This document shows, in pieces, positions 45,143-55,067 of a stretch of 64,000 nt of DNA (its first letter is position 1; each line of letters opens with the position of its first letter). Origin of the DNA: Chitinophagaceae bacterium (GTDB lineage: Bacteria; Bacteroidota; Bacteroidia; Chitinophagales; Chitinophagaceae); assembly GCA_947454155.1 (NCBI GenBank), contig CANGIT010000011.1:1-64000 (forward strand), written 5' to 3'. The notes under the pieces are model-generated. The model saw nothing but the letters and a program-made list of their open reading frames with translations, was not told where the DNA came from and did no database searches. A program made the position numbers and the translations under genes.

Positions 45143-46147
45143 ATGAACAGCTACCTGATCATACAAACAGCATTCATAGGCGATGTGGTGCTTTCCACCG
45201 CCTTGATCGAAAAAATCAAATCGAATTACCCCGATGCCACCATTGATTTTTTGGTGCGCAAAGGAAATGAACAGCTTTTATCCGAACATCCGCATATCCG
45301 TGAAGTATTGATTTGGAACAAGAAAAAGAACAAATACAAAAATCTGTTTCGCTTGCTTAAAAAAATTCGTCAGAAAAAATACACCAAGGTCATCAACGTA
45401 CAGCGATATTTGGCCACCGGCCTACTCACCGCCTTTTCGGGCGCTGTGGAGAAAATAGGATTTGAAAGCAATCCGCTCAGTTTTCTATTCGACAGAAAAA
45501 TTCCGCACAACCTTCACTCCACTCCTGTAAGACATGAAGTGGAAAGAAACAATGACCTGATAGCCCATTTCACCGATAACATTTTCACCCGCCCCAAATT
45601 GTATCCATCTGCCAAAGATTATGCAGTGATCGAACCATGGATAACACCGCACTTTCTCACCATGTCGCCCTCCAGTGTATGGCCCACCAAGAGAATGCCT
45701 TTGGACAAATGGATAGCATTCATCAATGCCGTCGACGAAAGCTATACAATCTATCTGCTGGGAGGCAAAGAAAACATAGCAGAATGTGAAACCTTACAGC
45801 GAAGTGTAAATCATATCAATATAAAAGTATTGGCCGGAGAATTGACCATGTTGCAATCAGCTGCATTGATGGAGAAAGCGTATTTGAATTATGCACAAGA
45901 CAGCGCTCCTCTTCATTTTTGTTCGGCAGTGAATGCGCCTGTGGCAGCTATATTTTGCTCCACGGATCCATCTTTGGGTTATACCCCTTTGGCAGACATT
46001 TCGTACATCATTCAATCGCATAAACAACTCTCTTGCAAACCCTGCGGTAGTCATGGTAAGAAATCTTGTCCCAAAGGACATTTCGATTGTGGCAACACCA
46101 TCGATACCGCTGATTTGACAAAATTGCTCAATTCATCATCATGCTGA
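45143..46147 (+). CDS. Family 9 glycosyltransferase (heptosyltransferase-like)
   Basis: 334 aa from ATG 45143; the GTG at 45125 lies within the promoter and is unlikely. It has FIGDVVLSTALIEKIKSN, the nucleotide-binding start of GT9, and later SSVWPTKRMPLDKWIAFI, YLLGGKENI and NYAQDSAPLHFCSAVNAPV. This is the ADP-heptose:LPS transferase fold for LPS core assembly. The C-terminal CKPCGSHGKKSC Cys cluster is frequent in the family. It overlaps tsaC by seven bases. Confidence 0.88.
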   Translation: MNSYLIIQTAFIGDVVLSTALIEKIKSNYPDATIDFLVRKGNEQLLSEHPHIREVLIWNKKKNKYKNLFRLLKKIRQKKYTKVINVQRYLATGLLTAFSGAVEKIGFESNPLSFLFDRKIPHNLHSTPVRHEVERNNDLIAHFTDNIFTRPKLYPSAKDYAVIEPWITPHFLTMSPSSVWPTKRMPLDKWIAFINAVDESYTIYLLGGKENIAECETLQRSVNHINIKVLAGELTMLQSAALMEKAYLNYAQDSAPLHFCSAVNAPVAAIFCSTDPSLGYTPLADISYIIQSHKQLSCKPCGSHGKKSCPKGHFDCGNTIDTADLTKLLNSSSC

Positions 46148-46710
46148 TCGACGACGATATTCAACATTGTTTAAAAGTACTCCGCGAAGGCGGAACGTTA
46201 CTGTATCCAACCGATACTGTTTGGGGGATAGGCTGTGATGCTACCAATGAAAAAGCAGTTGATGACATTTATAAATTGAAAGGCCGATCCACTGCAAAAA
46301 GCATGATCATACTGGTGGCAGATGAAGATGAAATCCGTCACTACACGAAACAAACGTCGCTGCAGATTTTCGATTACATCAAAGGCATCAGCAAACCGGT
46401 AACGGTCATTTACGACAGTGCCATCAACCTAGCCTCCAATGTGATCAATGAAGATGGTTCGGTTGGCATCAGAATAGTAAAAGATGAATTCTGCAAAAGA
46501 TTGATACGCGAATTCGGCAAGCCGATTGTATCTACTTCTTCAAATGTCTCGGGATTCCCAACGCCTGCTTTATTTTCCGATATCGATACCATCATCCGTC
46601 AAGGCGTAGATTATGTGGTGCAACATCGCCAAAACGAAACAGTGCCGGGCGAACCCAGCACTGTAATCAAATTGTTACCCAATGGCGAACCGCTTGTGCT
46701 AAGAAAATAA
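46141..46710 (+). CDS. tsaC: Threonylcarbamoyl-AMP synthase (YrdC/Sua5 family)
   Basis: 189 aa, the short form. Makes threonylcarbamoyl-AMP for the t6A modification of tRNA. Motifs: YPTDTVWGIGCDATN, KLKGRSTAKSMIILV, and VSTSSNVSGFPTPA. Overlap with the GT9 gene suggests coupled translation. Confidence 0.9.
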   Translation: MLIDDDIQHCLKVLREGGTLLYPTDTVWGIGCDATNEKAVDDIYKLKGRSTAKSMIILVADEDEIRHYTKQTSLQIFDYIKGISKPVTVIYDSAINLASNVINEDGSVGIRIVKDEFCKRLIREFGKPIVSTSSNVSGFPTPALFSDIDTIIRQGVDYVVQHRQNETVPGEPSTVIKLLPNGEPLVLRK

Positions 46711-47304
46711 CTACAACAGTTTAAGTGCCACACCCACATGAATGGATTCACGAGTCCATTTGTCTTTGCTCACCACATCATTGAGTTTGGTCAACCCTAC
46801 TTCATATCTTCCATAAAAACGGAACTTTTTGAAATTCACCTGTAAACCCGCAACGGCTGACAAATCACCGTTTTTCACCGCATCTCTGGCATTGCCCAAT
46901 ACGGTTAAATTACTCTTGGAAAGAATGGAATATTTGGGTCCGAATAAAAACAATACATTTTTCCCGGGTTTGTAAGACAACAGCAATGGCACATTCACAT
47001 ACTCGAACTGAATGTTTTTCACCGCATTCAAGCTCAAGCTGGTGATGATTGCATCCGCGCTGTCGGCTTTGTTGGCGGTTGCAGAGGTGTAATACAATTC
47101 GGGCTGAATCGACCAATGCTTGTTCAAAGGAATCTGCGCATATACGCCTGCGTGATAACCATAGGCATAACCATTGGCGAAGGAAACACCTTTGTATTTT
47201 CCCAATTCGCCACCGGCCTTGATACCGAATTCAAATTCCTGAGCAAGCAAGCAGGAAGAAAAAACAAATGATACCAATAATAATAGCCATGACTTTTGTT
47301 TCAT
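46711..47304 (-). CDS. Outer-membrane beta-barrel protein
   Basis: 197 aa. Signal peptide ends SSCLLA. Strands typical of the small porin-like family (PMP22/OmpA-like): FEFGIKAGGELGKYKG, HWSIQPELYYTS, FEYVNVPLLLSYKPG and a terminal strand ending HVGVALKLL. Role unknown; it may add surface integrity. Convergent with tsaC. Confidence 0.78.
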   Translation of the reverse strand: MKQKSWLLLLVSFVFSSCLLAQEFEFGIKAGGELGKYKGVSFANGYAYGYHAGVYAQIPLNKHWSIQPELYYTSATANKADSADAIITSLSLNAVKNIQFEYVNVPLLLSYKPGKNVLFLFGPKYSILSKSNLTVLGNARDAVKNGDLSAVAGLQVNFKKFRFYGRYEVGLTKLNDVVSKDKWTRESIHVGVALKLL

Positions 47305-47632
47305 AAGTGCTGGGGTTTAATGATCTAAAATAGGTTGGCAAATATATCCAATAACTGACTGACCGCCTTTTTATATGGTGTAAAAAAGGCGTAAATCGTA
47401 ATAAATTCCATTATTCTTATGAATTACGGTTTTTATGAAGTAAATTTGCGGCGACAATTATTAACTGAGAGTTACATGATATGCTCAGTTGCTGTTGATA
47501 CAAGGTAAAGACACCTTCCTTCTCTCCGAGAAATTCTTACAACGGCCCGAAGCATTACATGTGATCATCAACATTTGACCACAGGTAAGTTGCTTGCTCC
47601 AACTTTCGGTGCCATCTTTTAAACAAAACAAC
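47305..47632 (+). promoter_or_regulatory. Promoter and long leader of the DEAD-box helicase gene
   Basis: TAAATTTG at 47441-47448 matches TAnnTTTG. With a start just after it, the leader is about 175 bases before ATG 47633. No ORF is convincing inside it. Long leaders are common in DEAD-helicase genes that control themselves at low temperature; that is inference. Confidence 0.5.
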
Positions 47633-49348
47633 ATGACAACATTTGAAGCCCTTGGCCTCAAGCAGGAAATCCTGCAATCCATTTCAGAATTAGGTTTTAC
47701 CAACCCTACCCCCATTCAGGAACAAGCCATTCCGGTATTATTGTCCGGCACCACCGATTTCGTGGGTCTGGCACAAACAGGAACCGGCAAAACGGCCGCT
47801 TTCGGTTTACCCTTGCTCAACCTCATTCAGGTACAGGATAAATTTCCTCAGGCACTGATTGTTTGCCCAACGCGCGAGCTTTGCCTGCAAATCACCAACG
47901 ACCTGCTGACCTTCAAAAAGCACATCAAAGGTTTATACACGGAAGCCGTTTACGGCGGCGCATCCATCACCATGCAGATCAGAAATCTTCGTCAGGGTGT
48001 ACAGATTGTAGTAGCCACTCCCGGTCGCCTGATCGACCTGATTGAACGCAAAGCCATCGACTTGCAAAAAGTAAAATACGTGGTACTGGATGAAGCCGAT
48101 GAAATGCTGAACATGGGCTTCCGCGACGATATTGATTTTGTGCTGAAGAATACCGTCAACCGCGAAAGCATCTGGCTGTTCAGCGCCACCATGCCACCTG
48201 AAGTAAGAGCCATCTCTAAAAACTACATGGAATCACCAAAAGAAGTGACGGTAGGAAAAAAGAACAGCGGCAACGCCAACATCGACCATCAGTATTATGT
48301 TACGGCTGCCCATCACCGTTATGAAGTATTGAAAAGATTGATCGATTTCAATCCCGGCATGTATGGCATCATCTTCACCCGCACCAAAGCGGATGCGCAG
48401 GAGATTTCTGAGCGACTGTCGAAAAACGGCTACGAAATTGAAGCCCTTCATGGCGACCTCACGCAACAGCAACGCGACAAAGTGATGGGAAGATTCCGCA
48501 GCAAATCCTTGCAATTGCTTATTGCCACCGACGTGGCGGCCAGAGGGATTGACGTGGATGGCATCACGCATGTAATCAACTTCGAACTGCCCGACGATAT
48601 GGAAGTGTATACGCACAGAAGCGGACGTACCGCACGTGCGGGCAAAAGCGGCATTTGTATTTCCATCTGCCATTCAAAAGAACTTTATAAAATTCGCCAG
48701 CTGGAAAGAATGATCAACGCCACCTTCCACAAAACGGATATCCCATCCGGCAAAGAGGTTTGTCGCAGACAGTTCTTCCATTTCATGGACAAACTCATTC
48801 AGGCCGACATATCGCATGGCGATTACGAAACCTATATGCCCGACCTGATGATGAAATTCGAAAATGTCTCCAAAGAGGAAGTACTGCAAAGAGTAGCGGC
48901 ATTGGAGTTCAGTCATTTTCTGAAATATTATGAGAACGCCGACGACCTCAACATGAGATTGGATGCCAGACAACAGCGCAACAACCCAATGGACAACAGG
49001 ATGGCACAAAACGGCAGAGGTGGAGAAAGGAATTTCAATCGCCGCGACAATGGCTATACCCGTTTGTTTGTCAACCTGGGAACGAAAGATGGCTTTTACA
49101 AAGCCAGTTTCCTGCAATTCATCCTCGATGAAAGCAACATGAAAAAAGAGGTGCTGGGAAAAATTGATTTACGTGAGATGAACACCTGGGTGGAAATCGA
49201 CCGCGCTGAAGCCGGAAGAATGATCAAAGCCATCGATGGCAAAAGATACAACAACCGCACCATCCGCATGAATGAAGCTGATGGCGGTTTCAAACGCCCC
49301 AACGACGAAGGAAGAAAGAGAAGTTTCGCACCGAGAGAGAGGAGGTAA
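47633..49348 (+). CDS. DEAD-box RNA helicase with DbpA RNA-binding domain
   Basis: 571 aa from ATG 47633 (a 47594 start is unlikely). Unwinds RNA structures, for example in ribosome assembly or cold shock. Q-motif GFTNPTPIQEQ, AQTGTGKT (Walker A), PTRELCLQ, ATPGRL, DEADEM (Walker B), SATMPP, VAARGIDVDG and HRSGRTARAGK are in order. The C-terminal ~80 residues (TRLFVNLGTKDGFYKASFLQ to NNRTIRMNEADG) form a DbpA-type RRM, as in CsdA/DbpA. A basic, Arg/Asn-rich linker sits before it. Terminator at 49380. Confidence 0.93.
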   Translation: MTTFEALGLKQEILQSISELGFTNPTPIQEQAIPVLLSGTTDFVGLAQTGTGKTAAFGLPLLNLIQVQDKFPQALIVCPTRELCLQITNDLLTFKKHIKGLYTEAVYGGASITMQIRNLRQGVQIVVATPGRLIDLIERKAIDLQKVKYVVLDEADEMLNMGFRDDIDFVLKNTVNRESIWLFSATMPPEVRAISKNYMESPKEVTVGKKNSGNANIDHQYYVTAAHHRYEVLKRLIDFNPGMYGIIFTRTKADAQEISERLSKNGYEIEALHGDLTQQQRDKVMGRFRSKSLQLLIATDVAARGIDVDGITHVINFELPDDMEVYTHRSGRTARAGKSGICISICHSKELYKIRQLERMINATFHKTDIPSGKEVCRRQFFHFMDKLIQADISHGDYETYMPDLMMKFENVSKEEVLQRVAALEFSHFLKYYENADDLNMRLDARQQRNNPMDNRMAQNGRGGERNFNRRDNGYTRLFVNLGTKDGFYKASFLQFILDESNMKKEVLGKIDLREMNTWVEIDRAEAGRMIKAIDGKRYNNRTIRMNEADGGFKRPNDEGRKRSFAPRERR

Positions 49349-49379
49349 TTGGGTGATTGGGTGAAAGTGCTGATGGATT

Positions 49380-49435
49380 AATATGCTAATGAAATGATGT
49401 GCTATTTAGGAAACGCATCATTTCATTAGCATATT
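49380..49435 (+). terminator. Long perfect terminator hairpin of the helicase gene
   Basis: A perfect 20-bp stem (49380-49399 with 49416-49435), 16-base loop, then a T-run. Unusually long for an intrinsic terminator. Confidence 0.78.
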
Positions 49436-49586
49436 TTTTGCGTTGTCTCCACCAAAACAAGGATTTTGAAAAAGAAAAAATTAAAGATATTTCAAAGTGA
49501 AAACTCAAGAAAGTACAACTTTTGTACATTTCGCCAATCGCTGCAGAAAGCACATTAGCATGTTATAGACCTAGCCTATTAATCTA

Positions 49587-50852
49587 CTAGCAACTCAACT
49601 CCAACACCGTAATCTCAGGCATCACGCCTACCCTTCCGGGATAACCAATAAATCCATAGCCTCTGTTCACATACAAATGCTGGCGGCCTTCTTGATAATG
49701 TCCGGCCCATTTTTTATACATGTATTGCACAGGACTCCATTTTAGTCCGGGTATTTCCACGCCAAACTGCATACCATGCGTATGCCCACTGAGCGTCAGG
49801 TCAATGTCGGGATATTTGGTGAGCACTTCGGCGTCCCAATGGCTGGGATCGTGACTCATCAAAATTTTAAAAGGATGATGAGCGGCTCCTTCATAAGCGA
49901 GATCCATACGGCCATATTTGGGAAAACGCGCCTTGGCACCCCAGTTCTCAATGCCGAGCAAAACAATTCGCTGTCCTTCTTTTTCAAAAACCACATGTTC
50001 ATTCATCAGCAAACGCCACCCCATATCGGCATGTACCTTTTTTAAGTTCTCCAGATTTTGTGCTTTACTCAAGCCATCCACCGGCCATTGCACATAATCG
50101 CCATAATCGTGATTGCCCAACACAGAATACACGCCCATGGGAGCTTTCAGACGGGAGAACACATCCTTGTATTCGTCCATCTCCACGGCCATATTGTTGA
50201 CGAGGTCCCCTGTGAAAAGAATAAGGTCGGGCTGTTGTTGTAAGATCATTTCAATGCCCTTTCCCACTGCATGCTTGTCGGTAAAGCTACCGCTGTGAAT
50301 ATCGCTGATGTGCACCACCTTCAATCCTTTGAAAGCCGGAGGCAGATGTTCAAATTTCAATTTCTTGGAGATGACCTTATAGTTGTATTTATTGCTGAAT
50401 CCGTAAAACAAAGTGCCAAAAAGGCTTCCGCCCACAGTGATGCCCAGCCAGCTCATGAAAACAGAACGGGAAATAACAGCGGTATCTCCAGTATTGGCGC
50501 TGATGCCTGCATTGGCTTTTGAAGTGAACAAAACGGTGATTATCCATTGCAATGCTCTTCTTACATCATCCAACACAAAAAACAAAATGGCCACCAGCTT
50601 GGCGATGAACAAACCAATCAGGATGGCGAAAAGATAATTGCGGGCCAGCTTGTTAAGCAACTGCTGGTGCAGAAAAGGAAGTGTCAAGAAAAATAGAGCG
50701 CTAAAAATAGAGATGCCCCAGAAAACGCAGGTCACTACCGTTTTGGTCGTAGACCCCGAATTGCGCATCACCAAACGAACCGATTGAAACAGATACCAAT
50801 CCATCAACAAGCAAATGGAAACAAAAATGATAACACCTAAAGGAGAGCGCAT
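49587..50852 (-). CDS. Metallophosphoesterase, membrane-anchored
   Basis: 421 aa. Four to five N-terminal helices, then a calcineurin-like phosphoesterase with VVHISDIHSGSF (DxH), LFTGDLVNN (GDxxD-type), LGNHDYGD (GNHD), SHDPSHW and SGHTHGMQFG (GHxH). Family members such as YkoQ/YaeI hydrolyse lipid-linked or UDP-sugar phosphodiesters; substrate not set here. Divergent from parA with a 264-base gap. Confidence 0.86.
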   Translation of the reverse strand: MRSPLGVIIFVSICLLMDWYLFQSVRLVMRNSGSTTKTVVTCVFWGISIFSALFFLTLPFLHQQLLNKLARNYLFAILIGLFIAKLVAILFFVLDDVRRALQWIITVLFTSKANAGISANTGDTAVISRSVFMSWLGITVGGSLFGTLFYGFSNKYNYKVISKKLKFEHLPPAFKGLKVVHISDIHSGSFTDKHAVGKGIEMILQQQPDLILFTGDLVNNMAVEMDEYKDVFSRLKAPMGVYSVLGNHDYGDYVQWPVDGLSKAQNLENLKKVHADMGWRLLMNEHVVFEKEGQRIVLLGIENWGAKARFPKYGRMDLAYEGAAHHPFKILMSHDPSHWDAEVLTKYPDIDLTLSGHTHGMQFGVEIPGLKWSPVQYMYKKWAGHYQEGRQHLYVNRGYGFIGYPGRVGVMPEITVLELSC

Positions 50853-51116
50853 GAATACATCAATTTAAATATTGGATAAGAATTTCTTTCGGACGATTCA
50901 ACTTACTTTTTAATAAATGAATGAGCCCGTAACGAAAGCCGCTGCAAGATGCGGCAAATCATTTACTGTAACAACTACAAAACGTTAAGGTTCATCATAC
51001 AAACAGAAATGCTGCAAGGAATTCCCCAAAAGATGAAGAACCTTTATAACTTTTAAGCCGACACAAGAAAAAAACAACGAAATTTGCGTAAAATTACATC
51101 CACTATACATTTAACA

Positions 51117-51917
51117 ATGGCCAAGATCATAGGCGTAGCCAATCAAAAAGGAGGAGTAGGAAAAACCACCACAGCCATCAACCTGGCTGCCAGTTTAGCC
51201 ATTCTGGAGTTCAGAACTTTATTGGTGGATGCCGACCCACAAGCCAATAGCACTACAGGCGTAGGTTTCGACCTTCAAAATATCACCAAAAGTCTTTACG
51301 ACTGCATGGTCAATGAAGCTCAAGCCAAAGACGTACTGCTCAAAACTGCCATCCCCCATCTGGACCTGATTCCATCCCATATCGACCTGGTAGGTGCGGA
51401 AATTGAAATGATCAATTATCCGAACCGTGAATTGGTGATGAAAAAAATACTGGAATCCGTAGCACAGGATTACGACTTCATCATCATTGATTGTTCGCCT
51501 TCCTTAGGATTGATCACTGTCAATGCTTTAACGGCGGCCAACAGCGTGGTCATTCCTGTGCAAACAGAGTTTTTCGCTTTGGAAGGTTTAGGCAAATTGC
51601 TGAATACGGTCAAGATTGTTCAAAACCGACTGAATCCCGATTTAAAAATAGAAGGCATCCTGATGACCATGTATGATGGCAGATTGAGATTGTGCAATCA
51701 AGTGGTCAGTGAGGTAAGAAGACATTTTGAAGACATGGTGTTCAGCAGCATCATTCATCGTAATACAAGACTGAGTGAAGCCCCCAGTGTAGGCAAGCCC
51801 GTTATTCTATACGACTCCGACAGTAAAGGCGCTGTCAATTACCTTAACCTGGCCAAAGAGATCCTGCAAAAAAACAACATGACCCGAATAAGACAAGAGG
51901 ACAAGGTGATGGAGTGA
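51117..51917 (+). CDS. parA: Chromosome partition ATPase ParA/Soj
   Basis: 266 aa from ATG 51117. Deviant Walker A NQKGGVGKTTTAIN at the start, DADPQANST, then IIIDCSPSLGL and PVQTEFFALEGLGKL. Moves origin regions with ParB, the next gene. In this family parA-parB-DUF5683-dapB is a recurring order. No parS site was seen in the window. Confidence 0.93.
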   Translation: MAKIIGVANQKGGVGKTTTAINLAASLAILEFRTLLVDADPQANSTTGVGFDLQNITKSLYDCMVNEAQAKDVLLKTAIPHLDLIPSHIDLVGAEIEMINYPNRELVMKKILESVAQDYDFIIIDCSPSLGLITVNALTAANSVVIPVQTEFFALEGLGKLLNTVKIVQNRLNPDLKIEGILMTMYDGRLRLCNQVVSEVRRHFEDMVFSSIIHRNTRLSEAPSVGKPVILYDSDSKGAVNYLNLAKEILQKNNMTRIRQEDKVME

Positions 51918-51922
51918 CAAGC

Positions 51923-52002
51923 GATTTGATGATTTGGAGATTTGAGGATTTGGAGATTTGATGATTTGAGGATTTGATGATTTGAGGATTTGAGGATTTG
52001 TG
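51923..52002. repeat. Ten tandem 8-mers GATTTGNN
   Basis: Exact 8-bp period, last two bases vary (AT, GA, AG, TG). It lies right after the parA stop, and is followed by a 7-mer array. Confidence 0.9.
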
Positions 52003-52046
52003 ATTGGAAATTTATGATTTGGGATGAAATTGGTTCGTTAGATATT

Positions 52047-52123
52047 ATCCAGTATCCAGCATCCAGTATCCAGTATCCAGTATCAAGCATCCAGTATCCA
52101 ACATCCAGTATCAATTATCCAGC
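52047..52123. repeat. Eleven tandem 7-mers ATCCAGT
   Basis: Exact 7-bp period with scattered changes (ATCCAGC, ATCAAGC, ATCCAAC, ATCAATT). It ends 22 bases before the parB ATG. Confidence 0.9.
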
Positions 52124-52145
52124 AATTAATAAAGCAACACCATAG

Positions 52146-53060
52146 ATGCAACCGAAAAAAGATAAAGACATTTTGGGCAAAGGAATACGAAGTCTTTTGC
52201 AAAATATTGATGCCGATCTGAAGAATACATCCGGACAATTAAAACCAGAAGTGGCAGAACAATCCACCGCTACTCTTTTCCTGAATCTGGATCTGATTGA
52301 TGTGAACCCCAATCAGCCCCGTAAAGATTTCAACGAAACCGCACTGAAAGAATTGGCGGATTCCATCAAGATTCATGGTATCATACAACCCCTTACCGTT
52401 GCCTTACTACCCGGCGGCCGTTACAAACTGATTGCCGGTGAAAGAAGATATAGGGCCTCAAAAATTGCTGGCCTTAAAGAAGTGCCTGTGTTTATCCGTC
52501 AGGCCAACGACAATTACATCTTAGAGCTCGCCCTCCTCGAAAATCTGCAAAGAGAAAACCTGAACCCTGTGGAAATTGCGCTCAGCTATAGAAGATTGAT
52601 GGACGATTTGAGTTACACACAAGACCAACTGGCCGAGCGTATGGGAAAAGACAGAAGTACCGTGGCCAATTTCATTCGTATCCTCAAACTGCCCCCGGAC
52701 ATTCAGGTGGCGGTGCGCAATGGAAAGATTTCGAGAGGACATGCCGTGGCCATTATCGGTGTGGAAGAAGTGGATAAGCAATTGGCCATTTTTGCCGAAG
52801 TGATCAAGAAAAACCTTTCTGTTCGTCAAACCGAAGAGCTGGCCTCCAAATTCAAAAGTTCAGGCAAATCTTCTAAAACTGCCGAGAAACCTAAAATGCC
52901 TGATGCTTATAAAAAGATTGAAGACAAAATCGCTTCCCAATTCAGCACGAAAGTAAAGCTGAACCATAACAAGAAAGGCTACGGATCAATTTCCTTCGAG
53001 TATTATTCCATCGACGAATTGAATGGCTTGTTGCAAAAACTCAATGTCAATATAGGCTGA
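52146..53060 (+). CDS. parB: Chromosome partition protein ParB
   Basis: 304 aa. ParB/Noc family: N-terminal CTPase/NTP-binding segment DVNPNQPRKDFNE, GGRYKLIAGERRYRA, LALLENLQRENLNPVEIA, and an HTH (SYTQDQLAERMGKDRSTVAN) for parS binding. The C-terminal dimerisation part is typical. It follows parA with the tandem repeats between, and overlaps the next gene by one base (TGATG). Confidence 0.93.
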   Translation: MQPKKDKDILGKGIRSLLQNIDADLKNTSGQLKPEVAEQSTATLFLNLDLIDVNPNQPRKDFNETALKELADSIKIHGIIQPLTVALLPGGRYKLIAGERRYRASKIAGLKEVPVFIRQANDNYILELALLENLQRENLNPVEIALSYRRLMDDLSYTQDQLAERMGKDRSTVANFIRILKLPPDIQVAVRNGKISRGHAVAIIGVEEVDKQLAIFAEVIKKNLSVRQTEELASKFKSSGKSSKTAEKPKMPDAYKKIEDKIASQFSTKVKLNHNKKGYGSISFEYYSIDELNGLLQKLNVNIG

Positions 53061-53638
53061 TGAAATTGCTGAACTTGTTTATTTTGATGGGAATGATGAT
53101 TGTTTGTATGCCAAGCAAGGCACAACAAGACTCAATTTCACTATCTGGCAAAGCAACGCAACAAAAAGACACCCTGTTCAAGTACAATCCCCGAAAGGCC
53201 ATCATCCGCTCCGCCATCATTCCGGGATGGGGACAAGCTACCAATAAAAAATACTGGAAGATTCCTTTGGTCTATGGCGCTTTAGGCACCACCACCTATC
53301 TTCTATTCAGAAACATCAAGCAATACAAGGAGGCGCGCAATGCTTATATCCTGGCTGTAGACGGCGACCCTACAAACGACAACCAGATCATCCAACCTTA
53401 TTACAGTGTAAAAAATCAGCCGGAGAGAATCAGGGTGTTCAGAAACCAGGTGCGGCAAAACATTGACTACTCGGTTTTATTTTTCATAGGGTTCTGGGGA
53501 CTGAATGTGGTGGATGCCGCCGTGGATGCCCATCTCAAAACATTCGATGTCAGCGATCAACTCAGCTTTAATGTAAAGGCCGGCTTCTCGGAAATGGCGC
53601 ATACAGGAGGCTTGAGTTTAGTGGTGAATTTTAAATAA
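53060..53638 (+). CDS. DUF5683 protein
   Basis: 192 aa. Signal peptide ends PSKA. Conserved RSAIIPGWGQATNKKYWKIPLVYGA, then two or three membrane helices and VVDAAVDAHLKTFDVS. The family is found beside parB and dapB in many Bacteroidota, with no known role. It overlaps parB by one base. Confidence 0.82.
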   Translation: MKLLNLFILMGMMIVCMPSKAQQDSISLSGKATQQKDTLFKYNPRKAIIRSAIIPGWGQATNKKYWKIPLVYGALGTTTYLLFRNIKQYKEARNAYILAVDGDPTNDNQIIQPYYSVKNQPERIRVFRNQVRQNIDYSVLFFIGFWGLNVVDAAVDAHLKTFDVSDQLSFNVKAGFSEMAHTGGLSLVVNFK

Positions 53639-53737
53639 TGTTTAAAATTTTGTGATTTGTGATTGAAGATTTGTGATTGAATCCCAAGAGTATACACTCG
53701 TAAACCGACAAACCTATAAACTCGTAAACCCTCCCAT
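53639..53737. repeat. Low-complexity intergenic tract
   Basis: Contains TTTGTGATTG units twice and ACTCGTAAACC-type units, short relatives of the tracts at 51923 and 62504. No ORF. Confidence 0.6.
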
Positions 53738-54454
53738 ATGAACATTGCACTCATCGGTTACGGAAAAATGGGCAAAGCCATTGAAGAGATTGCGCTACAA
53801 CATGGCCATGCCATTTCGCTGAAAATAAATTCCTCCAATCAAGAGGAGTTCACCACTGAAAATTTGCAAAAAGCAGATGTGGCCATTGAGTTCAGCAACC
53901 CGCATTGCGCCATCCATAATTTGAAAAATTGTTTCGACGCAGGTATCCCTGTAGTTTGTGGCAGTACTGGCTGGCTGGAAAAGTGGAGTGAAATAGCAGA
54001 TGAATGCCAACAAAAAAATGGCGGACTATTATATGCCAGCAACTTCAGCATTGGCGTAAATATCTTTTTTGAAATCAACAAGCATTTGGCAAATTTGATG
54101 AACCGCCAAAATAACTATGAAGTTGCTATTGAGGAGATTCATCACACACACAAAAAAGACGCGCCCAGCGGCACGGCAATTACGCTTGCTCAGGGCATTT
54201 TGGACAATCTGAAAAGAAAAACGAATTGGACACTTGGAGATAGCAAAGACGCCGAAAGTATCAGTATCAACAGCAAGAGAATAGATCCGGCACCTGGCAC
54301 TCATGTCATCACTTATGACTCAGCCATCGACAGCATTCAAATCTCACATACCGCACACAGCAGAACGGGCTTTGCTTACGGCGCCGTTCTTGCAGCTGAG
54401 TTTCTCATAGGTAAAAAAGGAATTTATTCGATGAAAGAGGTACTTGAAATCTGA
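53738..54454 (+). CDS. dapB: 4-hydroxy-tetrahydrodipicolinate reductase
   Basis: 238 aa. Reduces hydroxy-tetrahydrodipicolinate with NAD(P)H in lysine/diaminopimelate synthesis. Nucleotide loop IALIGYGKMGKAIEEI, VCGSTGW, and the catalytic segment EIHHTHKKDAPSGTAI (His-His and Lys) are all present. Slightly shorter than the E. coli enzyme, as usual here. Convergent with the next gene, only 11 bases apart. Confidence 0.92.
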   Translation: MNIALIGYGKMGKAIEEIALQHGHAISLKINSSNQEEFTTENLQKADVAIEFSNPHCAIHNLKNCFDAGIPVVCGSTGWLEKWSEIADECQQKNGGLLYASNFSIGVNIFFEINKHLANLMNRQNNYEVAIEEIHHTHKKDAPSGTAITLAQGILDNLKRKTNWTLGDSKDAESISINSKRIDPAPGTHVITYDSAIDSIQISHTAHSRTGFAYGAVLAAEFLIGKKGIYSMKEVLEI

Positions 54455-54465
54455 TGAACATCCAG

Positions 54466-55026
54466 CTAAAACTGATAGCCGAACTTCAGTTGAAAATCCA
54501 AGGGAAATCCTGTGGCCAGGTACCAGCCAATTCCTTCGCCTAACTTATTTAAGGCTTCTTGTTCGGAAGTGATATTTACCCATTTCGTTTGTGGAGGCGT
54601 AAGAAATCTTATCCCTGCCAAAGGCTCGATGACAAAATCTTTGCCGATCAGAAATTTATAACCCGCGCTTGCTCCTACCCCGAATGTAGAGAACCGTTTA
54701 TTCATGATGTAGTTGCCATCATACAATTCTTTCAAGCTGCTTAAATTGCCATAAATCAGCTTCAACTGGGCAAAGAAACCCTCTTTGTTGCCATATCGCT
54801 TTCCATATACACGTATGAAAGGCTCAACCACGGGGCCTTGCCAGTTGAGCAGATAATAATTAAGGTTGACGCCGCCACTGTACTGACCTTCTATCAGATA
54901 TTCATATTGTATGCGCACTTTAGCATTCACTGTGCTGTAAGTGCCGGAAATACAACCTTGTGGTTGTTGTGCAAGGGCTTGAAAGGAAAGGAAAATAAAA
55001 ATAAATACGACAATGGGTTTTAGCAT
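54466..55026 (-). CDS. Outer-membrane beta-barrel (DUF3575-like)
   Basis: 186 aa. Signal peptide ends ALAQ. Strands such as EGFFAQLKLIYGN, GVGASAGYKFLIG, FVIEPLAGIRF and the last GFPLDFQLKFGYQF (terminal Phe) fit small outer-membrane barrels. I think of DUF3575, with moderate certainty. Function unknown. A second barrel gene lies just upstream on the same strand. Confidence 0.7.
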   Translation of the reverse strand: MLKPIVVFIFIFLSFQALAQQPQGCISGTYSTVNAKVRIQYEYLIEGQYSGGVNLNYYLLNWQGPVVEPFIRVYGKRYGNKEGFFAQLKLIYGNLSSLKELYDGNYIMNKRFSTFGVGASAGYKFLIGKDFVIEPLAGIRFLTPPQTKWVNITSEQEALNKLGEGIGWYLATGFPLDFQLKFGYQF

Positions 55027-55067
55027 GATACTTTTGTTGAGAAATTAATAAACTGATGTCAAATCAA

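Noticed and set aside
51839..52114. 91-aa frame with GYWILD-type repeats (also 62553-62780)
   Set aside because: The protein repeats only mirror the ATCCAGT and GATTTGNN DNA tracts; there is no start context.
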